DNA of 64,000 bases from Streptomyces sp. A1136 (GTDB lineage Bacteria; Actinomycetota; Actinomycetes; Streptomycetales; Streptomycetaceae). The notes beneath the pieces are model-generated. The model was not told where the DNA came from, did not search any database, and saw only the letters and a program-made list of their open reading frames with translations. The number at the start of each line of letters is the position of its first letter. Positions within the stretch are counted from its first letter, which is position 1. The position numbers were made by a program, and so were the translations under genes. The stretch lies in the NCBI RefSeq assembly GCF_004795055.1, contig NZ_SSBJ01000014.1, forward strand, positions 62,001-126,000, in the 5' to 3' direction. Shown here piece by piece: positions 25,257-35,460 of the stretch.

Positions 25257-27443
25257 TTACTCTCCGTCGGCCGCTGCGTCGTGGCCCTTGATGTGGCGTG
25301 CGGGGTTGAGCTGTGAGTCGAGCATCTCGACGGCCCAGAGGAGGGGTTGGGTGCCCTCGTGCTTGACCATGCCCGGGCTGACCCCGATACGGAAGCCGCC
25401 GGGCAGGGGCTTGCCTTCCGGGGTGCGGGGGAGGAAGTCCAGGGGGCCGGGTCCGGGGGAGAGGTACACGGCGCAGTCGGAGAGGACCGCGATGGGGTAC
25501 TCCCCGGCCGCGGTGGCCAGTTTGCGCATCTTGCGGTGCATGTTGACCCGGGCCGTGGAGATGACGGCGGCGCGGATGTCGGGGCGCCAGGTGGGGCGTT
25601 CGAGGGCCGCCCACGCCTCGCCCGGGCGGTAGCCGGCGCCCTGGGGGCGTTCGCGGAGTTTGCCGATGCCGCCCTTGACGGTGGATTTGATCGCCGAGAG
25701 GACCGAGCCGGCGATCGGGTCGTGCTGCTTGTACGTCGTCATCGCCTCCAGGAACTCGCTCTCCGTGAGGGCGGGGGTGATGCCGAGGTCCGCCATCGTG
25801 GCCATGTAGGCGTCGCGGAGGCGGGTGTACCAGGCGTCGAGGTAGGCGCCGCTCTCGGGGCGCAGCCAGGCCTCGGTGGGGTGTACGGCGTGGCCGAGTT
25901 CCTGCGCGTAGGCGAGGGTCGGGGTCGCGTACCAGGCCGGGCCGGTCGGGGGGCGGCCGTGGGGGGTGAAGGGGCTCGGGAGACGGGGGTCGTGGGGGAG
26001 GGAGGAGAGGTCCGCCAGCCAGCAGCCGGGGGTCTTGGGGTCGAAGCGGGGCGCCGTGGTGTGGGTCGCGGGACCCAGCCCGACGACGAGACGGTTGGCT
26101 GCCGCGGCGAAGGCCATGTTCACGTCGATGCCGACGGCGTGGGTACGGGCGCACTCGTCGTCGGTGAGGAGTTGTGGGTCACGGAACCAGTCGTACGCCT
26201 CTTCGTCGAGGACCTGGTCCGGGGTGCGTTGGTGGGCCCGGGGGTAGAGGGCGGCTACGACCGGGTGTTCGTCGGGGGCCTCCGGGGGCGCCGGGTCGAC
26301 GGGGCGGGTCAGGGAGCCGGGGACCGGGGCGGATTCCCAGGCGCCCGTGACGGGGTTGCGGGCGGCGCGGGTGGGCGGGCGCAGGGCCGTCATGAGTTCG
26401 AGACCGGTGACCGCCGTCGAGCCGCGGGGGGTGAGGACCCGGGTGGCGTAGGTGGTGAGGAGCTCGGCGAGTTCGGGGGCGGGGAGGTCGGCGGTGTCCT
26501 CGCCCCAGGCGCGGGAGTCGAGGGCGCCCCAGGGGAGGATCGCGAGCTGGACGCACTGGCGGCCGGTGGTGGGGGTCGCGGGGCGGTAGACGCGGGCCCA
26601 GGGGCCGAAACCGCGGCGGGTGAGCTGCCACTTGTGCTGCGCGAGGAGCTTGAGGGCGGGGTGGGTGTCGGGGAGGCGCAGGGCGCGGCGGTCTTCGAGG
26701 ACGAGGGGCAGGCCGAGGGCTTCGGTGGCGGCCGCGGTGAGGACGAGGAGGGGGTCGCCGTCCTTGCCGTTTCGGTGGAGGCGCGGGGAGCGGAGGTTGG
26801 CGTCGGGGCCGAGGGCCCAGGCGATGAGGGTGGGGAGATGGGTGGCGGCCTTGGGGGGGAGGTCGAGGAGGACGCCGCCGCCGATGTGGGCGTGGGTGGT
26901 ACCGGTGAGGACGGCGAGGGGGGCGGTGTGGGGGGTGGTGGTGCGGGGAGGCGTGGTGCGGGGCGCGGGGGAGTGCGGGGCGCGGGAGTGTCGGACGGGG
27001 GAGGGGGGAGCGGGGGCGGGCGGGTGAGAGGCGGTCGGGGGGTGGGGCTGAGGCTGCGGTTGGGGGGCGGGGATGGTCGCGGTGGCCTCTGCGGTCCCGG
27101 CCTCTGCGGGCGCCGCGGGGGAGGAGGGCGTGTCCGGCAGGGTCCCGGGGGCGGGGGCGGGGGCCGGGGTGCCGGGGGCGGGGTGGAGGGCCGAGAGGCC
27201 TTCGAGGAGGCGGGCGTAGGCCGCGCGCTTCGGGGGGCGGGGGGCGGTGCGGCCGGTTTCCCAGGAAGTGACCGTTTCCCGGCGGACGGAGAGGGCCTTG
27301 GCGATCTGGTCCTGGCTCAGACCGGCGGCCTCGCGCAGGCGCTTGCGCTCGTCGGGGTGGGGCAGACCGTCCTGTGCGGCGGCCTCTTCGAGCAGGGCGT
27401 CGACCGCTGCGAAGAGGGTGGTCTGTTCGGGGTCCTGGCTCAT
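25257..27443 (-). CDS. tap: Telomere-associated protein Tap
   Basis: A 728-residue telomere-associated protein. An N-terminal XRE-type helix-turn-helix (RLREAAGLSQDQIAKALSV, about residues 32-60) is followed by a long Pro/Ala-rich linker (about 95-195) and a large C-terminal domain (about 200-720). In that domain CARTHAVGIDVNMAFAAAA is a polymerase-like acidic motif. Tap binds the single-stranded telomere overhang and recruits Tpg for end patching. Length, domain order and coupling to tpg fit the family. The Pro-rich linker is biased in composition like that of other high-GC homologues. Confidence 0.95.
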   Translation of the reverse strand: MSQDPEQTTLFAAVDALLEEAAAQDGLPHPDERKRLREAAGLSQDQIAKALSVRRETVTSWETGRTAPRPPKRAAYARLLEGLSALHPAPGTPAPAPAPGTLPDTPSSPAAPAEAGTAEATATIPAPQPQPQPHPPTASHPPAPAPPSPVRHSRAPHSPAPRTTPPRTTTPHTAPLAVLTGTTHAHIGGGVLLDLPPKAATHLPTLIAWALGPDANLRSPRLHRNGKDGDPLLVLTAAATEALGLPLVLEDRRALRLPDTHPALKLLAQHKWQLTRRGFGPWARVYRPATPTTGRQCVQLAILPWGALDSRAWGEDTADLPAPELAELLTTYATRVLTPRGSTAVTGLELMTALRPPTRAARNPVTGAWESAPVPGSLTRPVDPAPPEAPDEHPVVAALYPRAHQRTPDQVLDEEAYDWFRDPQLLTDDECARTHAVGIDVNMAFAAAANRLVVGLGPATHTTAPRFDPKTPGCWLADLSSLPHDPRLPSPFTPHGRPPTGPAWYATPTLAYAQELGHAVHPTEAWLRPESGAYLDAWYTRLRDAYMATMADLGITPALTESEFLEAMTTYKQHDPIAGSVLSAIKSTVKGGIGKLRERPQGAGYRPGEAWAALERPTWRPDIRAAVISTARVNMHRKMRKLATAAGEYPIAVLSDCAVYLSPGPGPLDFLPRTPEGKPLPGGFRIGVSPGMVKHEGTQPLLWAVEMLDSQLNPARHIKGHDAAADGE

Positions 27444-27739
27444 GGCGTCTCGTCGGGTCTCTCGTCGGGCTCGGTCATCAACGTCTCCGCGGCAAGGCTA
27501 TGCGAAGCGCACGTTTGAACGCACACGAAACGCACGCAGGGGCGCCGATACAGGCACAACGCATCGCCGGCCCTTACGGCGGGCTGCCTCGGATGCGGCT
27601 ATCAGCACCTCGGCGACGGCCCTGAGGTCGTCGGGGGAGAGGTGGGCGGTGAGGCGTCCGCGACGGTCTCAGGGGACTCGGTGGAGATGGTGAGGCGGGG
27701 GAGGGGAGGGGAGGGGAGGGGCCGCGATTGCGGGGTCTC

Positions 27740-28108
27740 CTTCCGGATGCCGACGAGGAGGTGCTGCGCCACCCCGTCGAGCGCCGCGAGGCTCGTCGCC
27801 GCGGGGCGGAGGTGGTCCGCTTCGTCGGCGCCCGCACGCGGAGGGGCGAGGTCGCCTCGTGGGCCGACCCGACCTCTGTGCGGACCCGGCATCGGGCACG
27901 GCCCGGATCGAGCAGCTGCTCACCTCGCAGGCCCACCTCAGGCGCGGTCACGGGGCATGCCGTCCTGGCCGCCGCCTTGCCTCTGGCCGCCGACGTCGAC
28001 TGCGGGACCCGGTTCCTGACCGCCGACGCGGCGGACCGACCGCGGGAGTGGTGCGAGCGGCGCGGCTTCTGCGTCATCGGCCGCACCCGTCGCTTCGGGC
28101 GGGTCTGA
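27740..28108 (+). pseudogene. Decayed GNAT acetyltransferase
   Basis: Two frames together read as a GNAT C-terminal half. GEVASWAD leads into ARIEQLLTSQAHLRRGHG (27901-27954), then after a one-base shift AVLAAALPLAADVDCGTRFL and WCERRGFCVIGRTRRFGRV run to the stop at 28108. At least two shifts are needed and no start is visible. It lies between the tap promoter and argG, so it is probably a remnant from an earlier arrangement. Confidence 0.6.
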
Positions 28109-28156
28109 CCTCCGGGCCGCCCCGGGCGCGCGCATCCCGAAAACGCGGGGCGGACT

Positions 28157-29637
<1,481 letters not shown>

Positions 29638-29664
29638 CCGAGGTCGGTCCAAGCACGACGCGGA

Positions 29665-29701
29665 GAGGTCGGCCGGCGCCCCGGGGCGCGGGGCCGGCCT
29701 C
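29665..29701. terminator. argG terminator hairpin
   Basis: A long GC-rich stem starting with GAGGTCGGCCGGC and ending GGGGCCGGCCTC, with minor mismatch, followed by TTTG. It begins 27 bp after the argG stop. Confidence 0.65.
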
Positions 29702-29715
29702 TTTGCCGTTCCGTT

Positions 29716-29850
29716 CGGTGCCGTCCGGTCCGTGGCCGTCCGGTCCGGTGCCGTCCGGTCCGTGGCCGTCCGGTCCGTGGCCGTCCGGTCCGTGGCCGTC
29801 CGGTCTGGTGCCGTCCGGTCCGTGGCCGTCCGGTCCGGTGCCGTCCGGTT
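29716..29850. repeat. 15-bp tandem repeat, nine copies
   Basis: Nine contiguous 15-bp units, alternating CGTGGCCGTCCGGTC and CGGTGCCGTCCGGTC with single changes. They fill the spacer between argG and the antiporter. The plus-strand translation is a simple VRS/AVRS repeat, so I regard it as non-coding. Confidence 0.9.
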
Positions 29851-29980
29851 GGGTCCCCGGCCGGTTCGGGGACGTGCGCGCGGGGCGACCTTCGGAAGTC
29901 CCCTCGCCGCGGCGCGGGGCTGTTTCCCGAGCGGGTGGTCGGGGGGAGGGGCCGGGGGACGCCGTCGTGGGGAGGGGCTT

Positions 29981-31303
29981 GTGACGGGTGATCCACTGCC
30001 GGGGGTGCTGATCGCCGTGCCGGTGGTGCTGCTCCTGTGCGGGGCCGGCGCGGCGGTGATGCGCAGGTGCGGGCAGACGGCGGTGATCGGGGAGATCGCC
30101 GTGGGGATCGTGCTCGGCCCCTCGCTGTTGGGGTGGGTGTGGCCCGCGGCGCAGGGCCGGCTGTTGCCGGCGGAGGTGCTCCCGTACCTGGGGTTGCTGG
30201 GGAACCTGGGTCTGGTCGTCTTCATGTTCCTGGTGGGGCTGGAACTGGACCACGGGCTGTTGCGCGGGCGTGGGCGGGCCGTGGTGGTGATGGGCCAGGC
30301 GAGCGTCGTCGTACCGCTGGTGCTGGGCGGCCTGCTGGCCACGGCGATGTACGGGTCGTTCGCGCCGGAGGGGGTGGGTCGGGGCGCGTTCGTCCTGTTC
30401 GTGGCCGTGGCGATGAGCGTGACGGCGTTCCCCGTACTGGCGCGCATCCTGACGGAGCAGGGCCTGCACGGGACGCCCGTCGGGGTGGTGGCGATGGCGT
30501 GCGCGGCGGTCGCGGACGTGGTGGCGTGGTGCCTGCTGGCGGCGGTCGTCGCGGTGGCGGACGGAAGCGGGCGCGGCGTCGCCGGGGCGGTGGTCACAGG
30601 GGTCCTGACCGTGGGCTACCTCGCCGGGATGTGGTGGGGGGTACGACCGGTCCTGGCCCGGTGTGTCGAGTGGTGGGACGGTGGCGGGGCCGTCGCCCTG
30701 TTCGCCGGGCTGTTCCTGGCCGCGTACGCGACGGACGCCATCGGAGTACACGCGCTGTTCGGGGCGTTCGTCTTCGGCGCGGTGGTGCCGCGGGACCGGG
30801 CGCCGGTGGAGCGGACGGCCCGGCGGATGCGCGAGGTCGTGGTCCCGGTGCTGTTGCCGCTGTTCTTCGTCGGGAGCGGTCTGCGGACCGACATCGGGTT
30901 GCTGGGCGGCGACCTCGGAGCGTGGCTGTGGGCGGGGGCGGTGCTACTGGTGGCGGTGGCCGCGAAGTGGGGCGGGGGTGCCGCGTGGGCGGCGGGGCAA
31001 CCGGTGCGGGAGGCGGTGGTGCTGGGGGCGCTGCTGAACTGCCGGGGGGTGACGGAGCTGGTGGTGCTGAACGTGGGCCTCGGGCTCGGGGTGATCGGGC
31101 CGGAACTGTTCACGGTGCTGGTGCTGATGGCCCTGGTGACCACGGCGCTGACGGGGCCGGTGGTACGGCGGTTGACGGGGCGGGGCGCCGACAAAGGCGT
31201 CAACGCCGCAGACAGGGTCAACGTGGCTGACGCTGTCGACGGTGTTCAGACCGCCGACACCGACGACGCCGCCCGGGGCACGAGTCCCCCGGCGGATCGC
31301 TGA
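29981..31303 (+). CDS. Kef-type cation:proton antiporter (CPA2 family)
   Basis: A 440-residue membrane protein with about 12 hydrophobic segments. TAVIGEIAVGIVLGPSLLGW near residue 40 and FMFLVGLELDHGLLRGRG near residue 85 are typical of the CPA2 monovalent cation:H+ antiporters, as is the late LLNCRGVTELVVLNVGL. It probably exchanges Na+ or K+ for protons at the cell membrane. The polar C-terminal ~40 residues follow the last helix and lack a TrkA domain. I chose GTG at 29981, with GGGAGGGG upstream; earlier frames run through the tandem repeat. Confidence 0.85.
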   Translation: MTGDPLPGVLIAVPVVLLLCGAGAAVMRRCGQTAVIGEIAVGIVLGPSLLGWVWPAAQGRLLPAEVLPYLGLLGNLGLVVFMFLVGLELDHGLLRGRGRAVVVMGQASVVVPLVLGGLLATAMYGSFAPEGVGRGAFVLFVAVAMSVTAFPVLARILTEQGLHGTPVGVVAMACAAVADVVAWCLLAAVVAVADGSGRGVAGAVVTGVLTVGYLAGMWWGVRPVLARCVEWWDGGGAVALFAGLFLAAYATDAIGVHALFGAFVFGAVVPRDRAPVERTARRMREVVVPVLLPLFFVGSGLRTDIGLLGGDLGAWLWAGAVLLVAVAAKWGGGAAWAAGQPVREAVVLGALLNCRGVTELVVLNVGLGLGVIGPELFTVLVLMALVTTALTGPVVRRLTGRGADKGVNAADRVNVADAVDGVQTADTDDAARGTSPPADR

Positions 31304-31334
31304 CGACGCCGACGGCTCCGCTGTCCGGGACCGG

Positions 31335-32105
31335 TCAGCGGGTGGTCCAACCGCCGTCCACGGAAAGGGTGGTGCCGACGACGAATGAGGCGCGGTCGCT
31401 GCACAGCCAGAGGGCCGCCTCGGCGATCTCGGCCGGATCGGCGATCCGGGGCAGCGGAGCGGCCTGGAGGAGGACGTCCTCCATCTCCGGGTTGCTCTTG
31501 AGCCAGCCGTCGATCATCTCGCTGCGCGTGGAGCCGGGGGCCACGGCGTTGACGCGGATGCCGTGGGGCGCGTACTCCGTCGCGGCGGCCTTGGTCAGAC
31601 CGATGACCGCGTGCTTGGAGGCGATGTACGTGGCGCCCACGGGGGTGGCCACCAGGCCGGCGGTGCTGCTGTTGTTGACGATCGCGCCGCCGCCGGTGAG
31701 CAGCATCGCGCGGATCTGGTGGCGCATGCAGTTCCACACGCCGCGGACGTTGGTGTCCATGGCGGTGTCGTATGCGTCCTCTTCGAGGAGGTGCATGGGC
31801 GCTGGTTCGATGCCGACACCGGCGTTGTTGAAAGCCGCGTCCAGCTTGCCGTACGTGTCCACGGCGGCGGCGACGGCGCGGGCGACGTCCTCGGACTTGG
31901 CGACGTCGGCGACCACGTACTGGGCCCGGTGTCCGGCGGCTCGCAGTTCCTCGGTGAGCGCGGCGAGTTGCGGCTCCCGGCGGGCAACCAGGGTGACCGC
32001 GGCGCCTTCGCGGCAGAACACCCTGGCCGCGGAAGCCCCGATACCGGCGCTGGCGCCTGTGATCAGGGCCGACTTGCCTGCGAGAACACCGATGTCACTA
32101 CTCAT
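31335..32105 (-). CDS. Short-chain dehydrogenase/reductase
   Basis: A 256-residue classical SDR. ITGASAGIGASAARVF binds NAD(P), NNAGV stabilises the core, and the catalytic residues lie in NNSSTAGLVATPVGATYIASK (the Ser and YxxxK). It ends with SVDGGWTTR, as usual for the family. It could act on a secondary alcohol or ketone in one of the nearby pathways, or be general metabolism. It converges on the antiporter with 31 bp between stops and is divergent from the TetR gene at 32425. Confidence 0.88.
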   Translation of the reverse strand: MSSDIGVLAGKSALITGASAGIGASAARVFCREGAAVTLVARREPQLAALTEELRAAGHRAQYVVADVAKSEDVARAVAAAVDTYGKLDAAFNNAGVGIEPAPMHLLEEDAYDTAMDTNVRGVWNCMRHQIRAMLLTGGGAIVNNSSTAGLVATPVGATYIASKHAVIGLTKAAATEYAPHGIRVNAVAPGSTRSEMIDGWLKSNPEMEDVLLQAAPLPRIADPAEIAEAALWLCSDRASFVVGTTLSVDGGWTTR

Positions 32106-32424
32106 GGAGGCTGACAGTAGCAGCGGGTGGGGCGGCTTGTACCCGGGTCGCCGGCGAGCGTTTTTCGGCCGATCGGGCCGGGGCCGGCGCGGCGTCGAGG
32201 CGAGGGTGGGGAGGGACGGGGAGGCGGATCGGGGGGACGGGTAGGGAGGCGGGTCATGACGAGGGTGCGTGGGGCGTACGGGCGACGGTGGGTGCGAAGG
32301 GGCGGACGGGGCTCCAGCGGGAGTCCGCCCGGACTCGGCTGTGGGCACCGACTGTGGCCGCCCGATCCCCTCACACCTCCTCAGGTGTACCGCGCATGCG
32401 GAGCATGCGGTTTGTGGAGCCCTC

Positions 32425-33012
32425 ATGGATAAGCAGGAGCGTGCGGCGCGCACGCGGGAGTCACTCGTGCGCGCGGCGGCGGAGGTCTTCGCGGAAGAGG
32501 GGTTCGCCGCCGCGTCCGTCGCCACGATCAGCCACCGGGCCGGAGTGACCACAGGAGGGTTCCACTTCCACTTCGCCGGCAAGGCCGCGCTCGCCCAGGC
32601 CGTCGAGGACCGCTCCGTGGACGCGGTGCGGCGCATCATCGACACGGCCAGGGCGGGCGGGGAACTGACGGCGGACCCCTTGCGGGTCCTGTCGGACTCG
32701 ACGTCCGCGCTGATGGCGCTGCTGGCCGAGGACGTCGTGGTGCGGGCCGGCTTCGGGCTGTCCGCCGACGTCTCGCACCGGGGTCGGATCGACGTGTGGG
32801 GCGAGTGGCGGTCGTGGGTGGACGAGTTGCTGGAGGCCGCCGAAAGGGGCGGAGCCCTCGCCGAGGGGGTGTCCCGGCGAGACGCGGCGCGGGCGGTGGT
32901 GGCCTCGACGGTCGGGCTGGAGGTGCTGGGCGCCGCCGAGCCGGGGTGGGCCGCGCCGGAGATGGTGGCGCGGATCTGGGCGCTGATGCTGGGAGGGCAG
33001 GCGCCGGGGTAA
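32425..33012 (+). CDS. ArpA/ScbR-like (butyrolactone receptor-type) TetR regulator, module copy 1
   Basis: A 195-residue TetR protein of the butyrolactone-receptor group. The DNA-binding region is EERAARTRES-like (KQERAARTRESLVRAAAEVF) with TTGGFHFHFAGKAALAQAV. It is clearly paralogous to the protein at 41107-41790, sharing RTRESLVRAAAEVFAEEG and the following helix. As with that gene, a CGGTTTGTGGAG string lies directly before the start, here without a full palindrome. A SARP gene follows, as at the other locus. It may be a pseudo-receptor that does not bind the signal. Confidence 0.85.
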   Translation: MDKQERAARTRESLVRAAAEVFAEEGFAAASVATISHRAGVTTGGFHFHFAGKAALAQAVEDRSVDAVRRIIDTARAGGELTADPLRVLSDSTSALMALLAEDVVVRAGFGLSADVSHRGRIDVWGEWRSWVDELLEAAERGGALAEGVSRRDAARAVVASTVGLEVLGAAEPGWAAPEMVARIWALMLGGQAPG

Positions 33013-33170
33013 CAGAAAGAGACTGTTTGGTTTGGTAACTGACGGAGGAAAGTGGCCGCGAGTAAGGGTGGATGGGTTTCGAAAAGTGGAGATGTTGCAG
33101 GTGGAGGGCGGGCAGCGTGGCGGTGGGTGGCGGCCGGGCGTGACAAAGGTGTGATGTGGGCGCGATTGAC

Positions 33171-33188
33171 AAACCGTCTGTCCCGTTT
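33171..33188. promoter_or_regulatory. ARE-like operator in the promoter of SARP 33232
   Basis: AAACCG-TCTGTC-CCGTTT, two half-sites around a 6-bp spacer. TTGACA at 33166-33171 overlaps its left end, so the operator lies between -35 and the likely -10 (TTTTAC/TACTGG near 33189). Confidence 0.7.
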
Positions 33189-33231
33189 TTTACTGGCTCC
33201 TGCGACTCATCCAAGGACAGGGGAGTACGAC

Positions 33232-34098
33232 GTGGACATCTGTGTACTGGGCGCACTGGCCGTGCGGGAGAACGGGATCTCCATCACGCCGACCGCCCCC
33301 AAGCCCCGGCAGGTCCTGGCCCTTCTGGCCCTCCATGCCGATCAGGTGGTGCCCGTATCGGCGCTCATCGAGGAGCTCTGGGGAGGTCTGCCGCCGCGCA
33401 GCGCCCGTACGACGTTGCAGACGTACGTACTTCAGCTGCGGTCGCTGATCGCGGCCGCCCTGGAGGGCGGTGACGGCTCACGGACGGCTAAGGACGTGCT
33501 GGTCACGCTGCCGGGCGGGTACCTGCTGAACAGCGGTGGCGGGACGAGCGACGTGCGGGAGTTCGACCGGTTGTCGTCGATGGGCTACCGGGCGATGGAC
33601 GCCGGTGACCACCCGGGGGCGGCGCGGCTGCTGCGGGAGGCGCTGGCACTGTGGTCGGGACCGGCGTTCGCCGATGTGCACGGCGGTGTGCAGTTGGACA
33701 TGGAGGCGCGGCGGCTGGAGGAGACCAGGCTGTGCGCCCTGGGCCAGCGGATAGAGGCCGACCTGCGGTTGGGGCGGCACCGGGAGCTGGTGGCCGAGTT
33801 GACCGTGCTGGTGAGCCGGTACCGCACGCACGAGAACCTGCACGGGCAGTTCATGCTCGCGCTGCACCGGTCGGGGCGGCGCGGGGAAGCGCTGGACGTG
33901 TACCAGCGGCTGCGGACGACGCTGGTGCGGGACCTGGGAATCGAGCCGTCGGCCGCGTTGCGGCGGTTGCAGCGGTCGATCCTGATGGCCGGCCCGGACG
34001 GGGTGGCCGCGGGACGGGTGGTCGGGGCCGGGGCGACTGCCGGTGTCGGTGTCGGGGCAGGTGCGACGGATGTTCGGGAGCGGCTCGTACGGGCCTGA
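33232..34098 (+). CDS. SARP-family transcriptional activator, module copy 1
   Basis: A 288-residue SARP. An OmpR-like winged helix (residues 1-95; PKPRQVLALLALHADQVV, SARTTLQTYVLQLR) precedes a bacterial transcriptional activator domain (about 100-250) with a short variable tail. SARPs bind direct heptamer repeats near -35 and recruit RNA polymerase to pathway genes. It is a close paralogue of 42125-42961 over nearly its whole length. The start is GTG with GGGGAG upstream. The ARE-like site upstream implies control by a butyrolactone-type receptor. Confidence 0.9.
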   Translation: MDICVLGALAVRENGISITPTAPKPRQVLALLALHADQVVPVSALIEELWGGLPPRSARTTLQTYVLQLRSLIAAALEGGDGSRTAKDVLVTLPGGYLLNSGGGTSDVREFDRLSSMGYRAMDAGDHPGAARLLREALALWSGPAFADVHGGVQLDMEARRLEETRLCALGQRIEADLRLGRHRELVAELTVLVSRYRTHENLHGQFMLALHRSGRRGEALDVYQRLRTTLVRDLGIEPSAALRRLQRSILMAGPDGVAAGRVVGAGATAGVGVGAGATDVRERLVRA

Positions 34099-34103
34099 TC
34101 CTC

Positions 34104-34148
34104 GGTGCGGTGCGGTGCGGTGCGGTGCGGTGCGGTGCGGTGCGGTGC
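34104..34148. repeat. GGTGC tandem repeat, nine copies
   Basis: Nine perfect 5-bp GGTGC units lie between the SARP stop and the next TetR gene, 33 bp before its GTG. Slippage here would alter the spacing of any promoter for that gene. Confidence 0.9.
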
Positions 34149-34181
34149 GTGCGTGGCGGCGCGGTCGAGAGGAGACGAGCG

Positions 34182-34877
34182 GTGCAGGAGAGGTCGGAGC
34201 GGACACGTAGGCGGTTGGTCTTCGCCGGGGCCGAGTTGTTCCACCGACACGGCTACGCCAACGCGACCCTGGGGGACATCGCGCGTGCGGCGGGGGTCAC
34301 CAAGGGAGCGCTGTACTTCCACTTCGCGTCGAAGGACGACCTGGCGGACGCCGTGCAGCGCAAGGGCTGCCGGTTGTTGCAGGAGGCGGTGACAGGGCTT
34401 CGGGAGGGCGGGGCCTCGCCGTTGCAGGCGCTGATCGACACGACGCACTGGCTGGCGCGGACGCTGCACGAGGACGCGGCGATCCCGGCGAGCTTCCGGA
34501 TCACCAAGGAGTGCGCGGGGCAGGAACCGGCGGTGCTGGACTTCCACGAGGCGTGGCTGGCGTCGGTGTGCGGGTTGCTGCGGATGGCGCGGGACGCCGG
34601 GGAGTTGGCCGGGGCGGGGTTCGACGGCGACGGGCGGTTCGGCGGCGACGCGGTGCTCGCCGGGGCCGGGGCCGGGGCCGGGGAGCTCGGCCCGGAGCGC
34701 TGGGAGGAGGCGGAGGCGTTGGTCGCCGCAGCCCTGTCGGGGATCGAGGTGCTGTCCGGGACCGGCTTGTCGTACGAGGAGCTGCGCCGGAAGGTCGCCG
34801 CGTTGTGGGGGCTGTTGCTGCCGAGCCTGGTGGGCGCGGGCCGGGTGGGCGAATACCGGACGGCAGGCGTCGCGTAA
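34182..34877 (+). CDS. Butyrolactone receptor-like TetR regulator
   Basis: A 231-residue TetR protein. RTRRRLVFAGAELFHRHGY and GVTKGALYFHFASKDDLADAV match the DNA-binding region of ArpA/FarA-type receptors, and the KGALYFHF string is the same as in the receptor at 40307. The C-terminal domain has an Ala/Gly-rich insert (about residues 155-170). The start is GTG with AGAGGAG upstream. It sits behind the SARP and its GGTGC repeat, and may be a true or pseudo-receptor. Confidence 0.82.
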   Translation: MQERSERTRRRLVFAGAELFHRHGYANATLGDIARAAGVTKGALYFHFASKDDLADAVQRKGCRLLQEAVTGLREGGASPLQALIDTTHWLARTLHEDAAIPASFRITKECAGQEPAVLDFHEAWLASVCGLLRMARDAGELAGAGFDGDGRFGGDAVLAGAGAGAGELGPERWEEAEALVAAALSGIEVLSGTGLSYEELRRKVAALWGLLLPSLVGAGRVGEYRTAGVA

Positions 34878-34937
34878 GGCCGGGACGGCGCCGTTTTCCC
34901 GGATGCCTTCGCCCGCGGTCGGTGTGATCATGCACGG

Positions 34938-35456
34938 GTGAAGGAAGAAACGACGCGAGTGAAGCGGACGCCGCCCGTACAGGACGGCGATGAACGGGCC
35001 ACGCTGACCGGCATGCTGCAGTGGCAGCGCGACACCCTCATGATGAAGTGCGCCGGCCTGACGGACGAGCAGCTGCGGCGCAGGGCCGTGCCGCCGTCCG
35101 GGCTGAGCCTGCTCGGGTTGGTGCGCCACCTCGCGGAGGTCGAGCGGGGCTGGTTCCGCAACGTCGTGAACGACGAGGACGTACGCGGATACTTCCCCGC
35201 CAACGCGGCCGGAGAGCGGACGGAGTTCCACGTCGAGGACGCGGATCCGGCCGAATCGCTGCGGATCTGGGAAGAGACCTGCGCGCGGTCGCGGGCCATC
35301 GTGGAGGCGGCCGGGTCGCTGGACGTGCAGGGGCACTTCGGGGAGGAGACGTACTCGCTGCGCTATGTCCTCGCCCACATGATCGAGGAGTACGCCAGGC
35401 ACAACGGCCACGCCGACCTGTTGCGCGAGGTCATCGACGGGGCCACCGGCGAGTAG
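34938..35456 (+). CDS. DinB/DUF664-family protein
   Basis: A protein of up to 172 residues of the DinB-like four-helix group. SLLGLVRHLAEVERGWFRNV contains the first metal-ligand His helix, and YVLAHMIEEYARHNGHADLL carries two further His. Such proteins are metal-dependent and include mycothiol-linked transferases. I give GTG at 34938 as the start, but a second GTG seven codons on, with GGAAGAA upstream, fits the family length better. Its function here is unknown. It converges with the flavoprotein gene, with 4 bp between the stops. Confidence 0.8.
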   Translation: MKEETTRVKRTPPVQDGDERATLTGMLQWQRDTLMMKCAGLTDEQLRRRAVPPSGLSLLGLVRHLAEVERGWFRNVVNDEDVRGYFPANAAGERTEFHVEDADPAESLRIWEETCARSRAIVEAAGSLDVQGHFGEETYSLRYVLAHMIEEYARHNGHADLLREVIDGATGE

Positions 35457-35460
35457 CCGC

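Noticed and set aside
25347-27518. Long plus-strand frame over tap
   Set aside because: Gly/Glu-rich antisense shadow of tap, with no recognisable domain.
32390-32420. ARE operator before TetR 32425
   Set aside because: Only the right half (CGGTTTGTGG) matches; the expected left AAACCG at 6-bp spacing is missing, so I did not list it as an operator.
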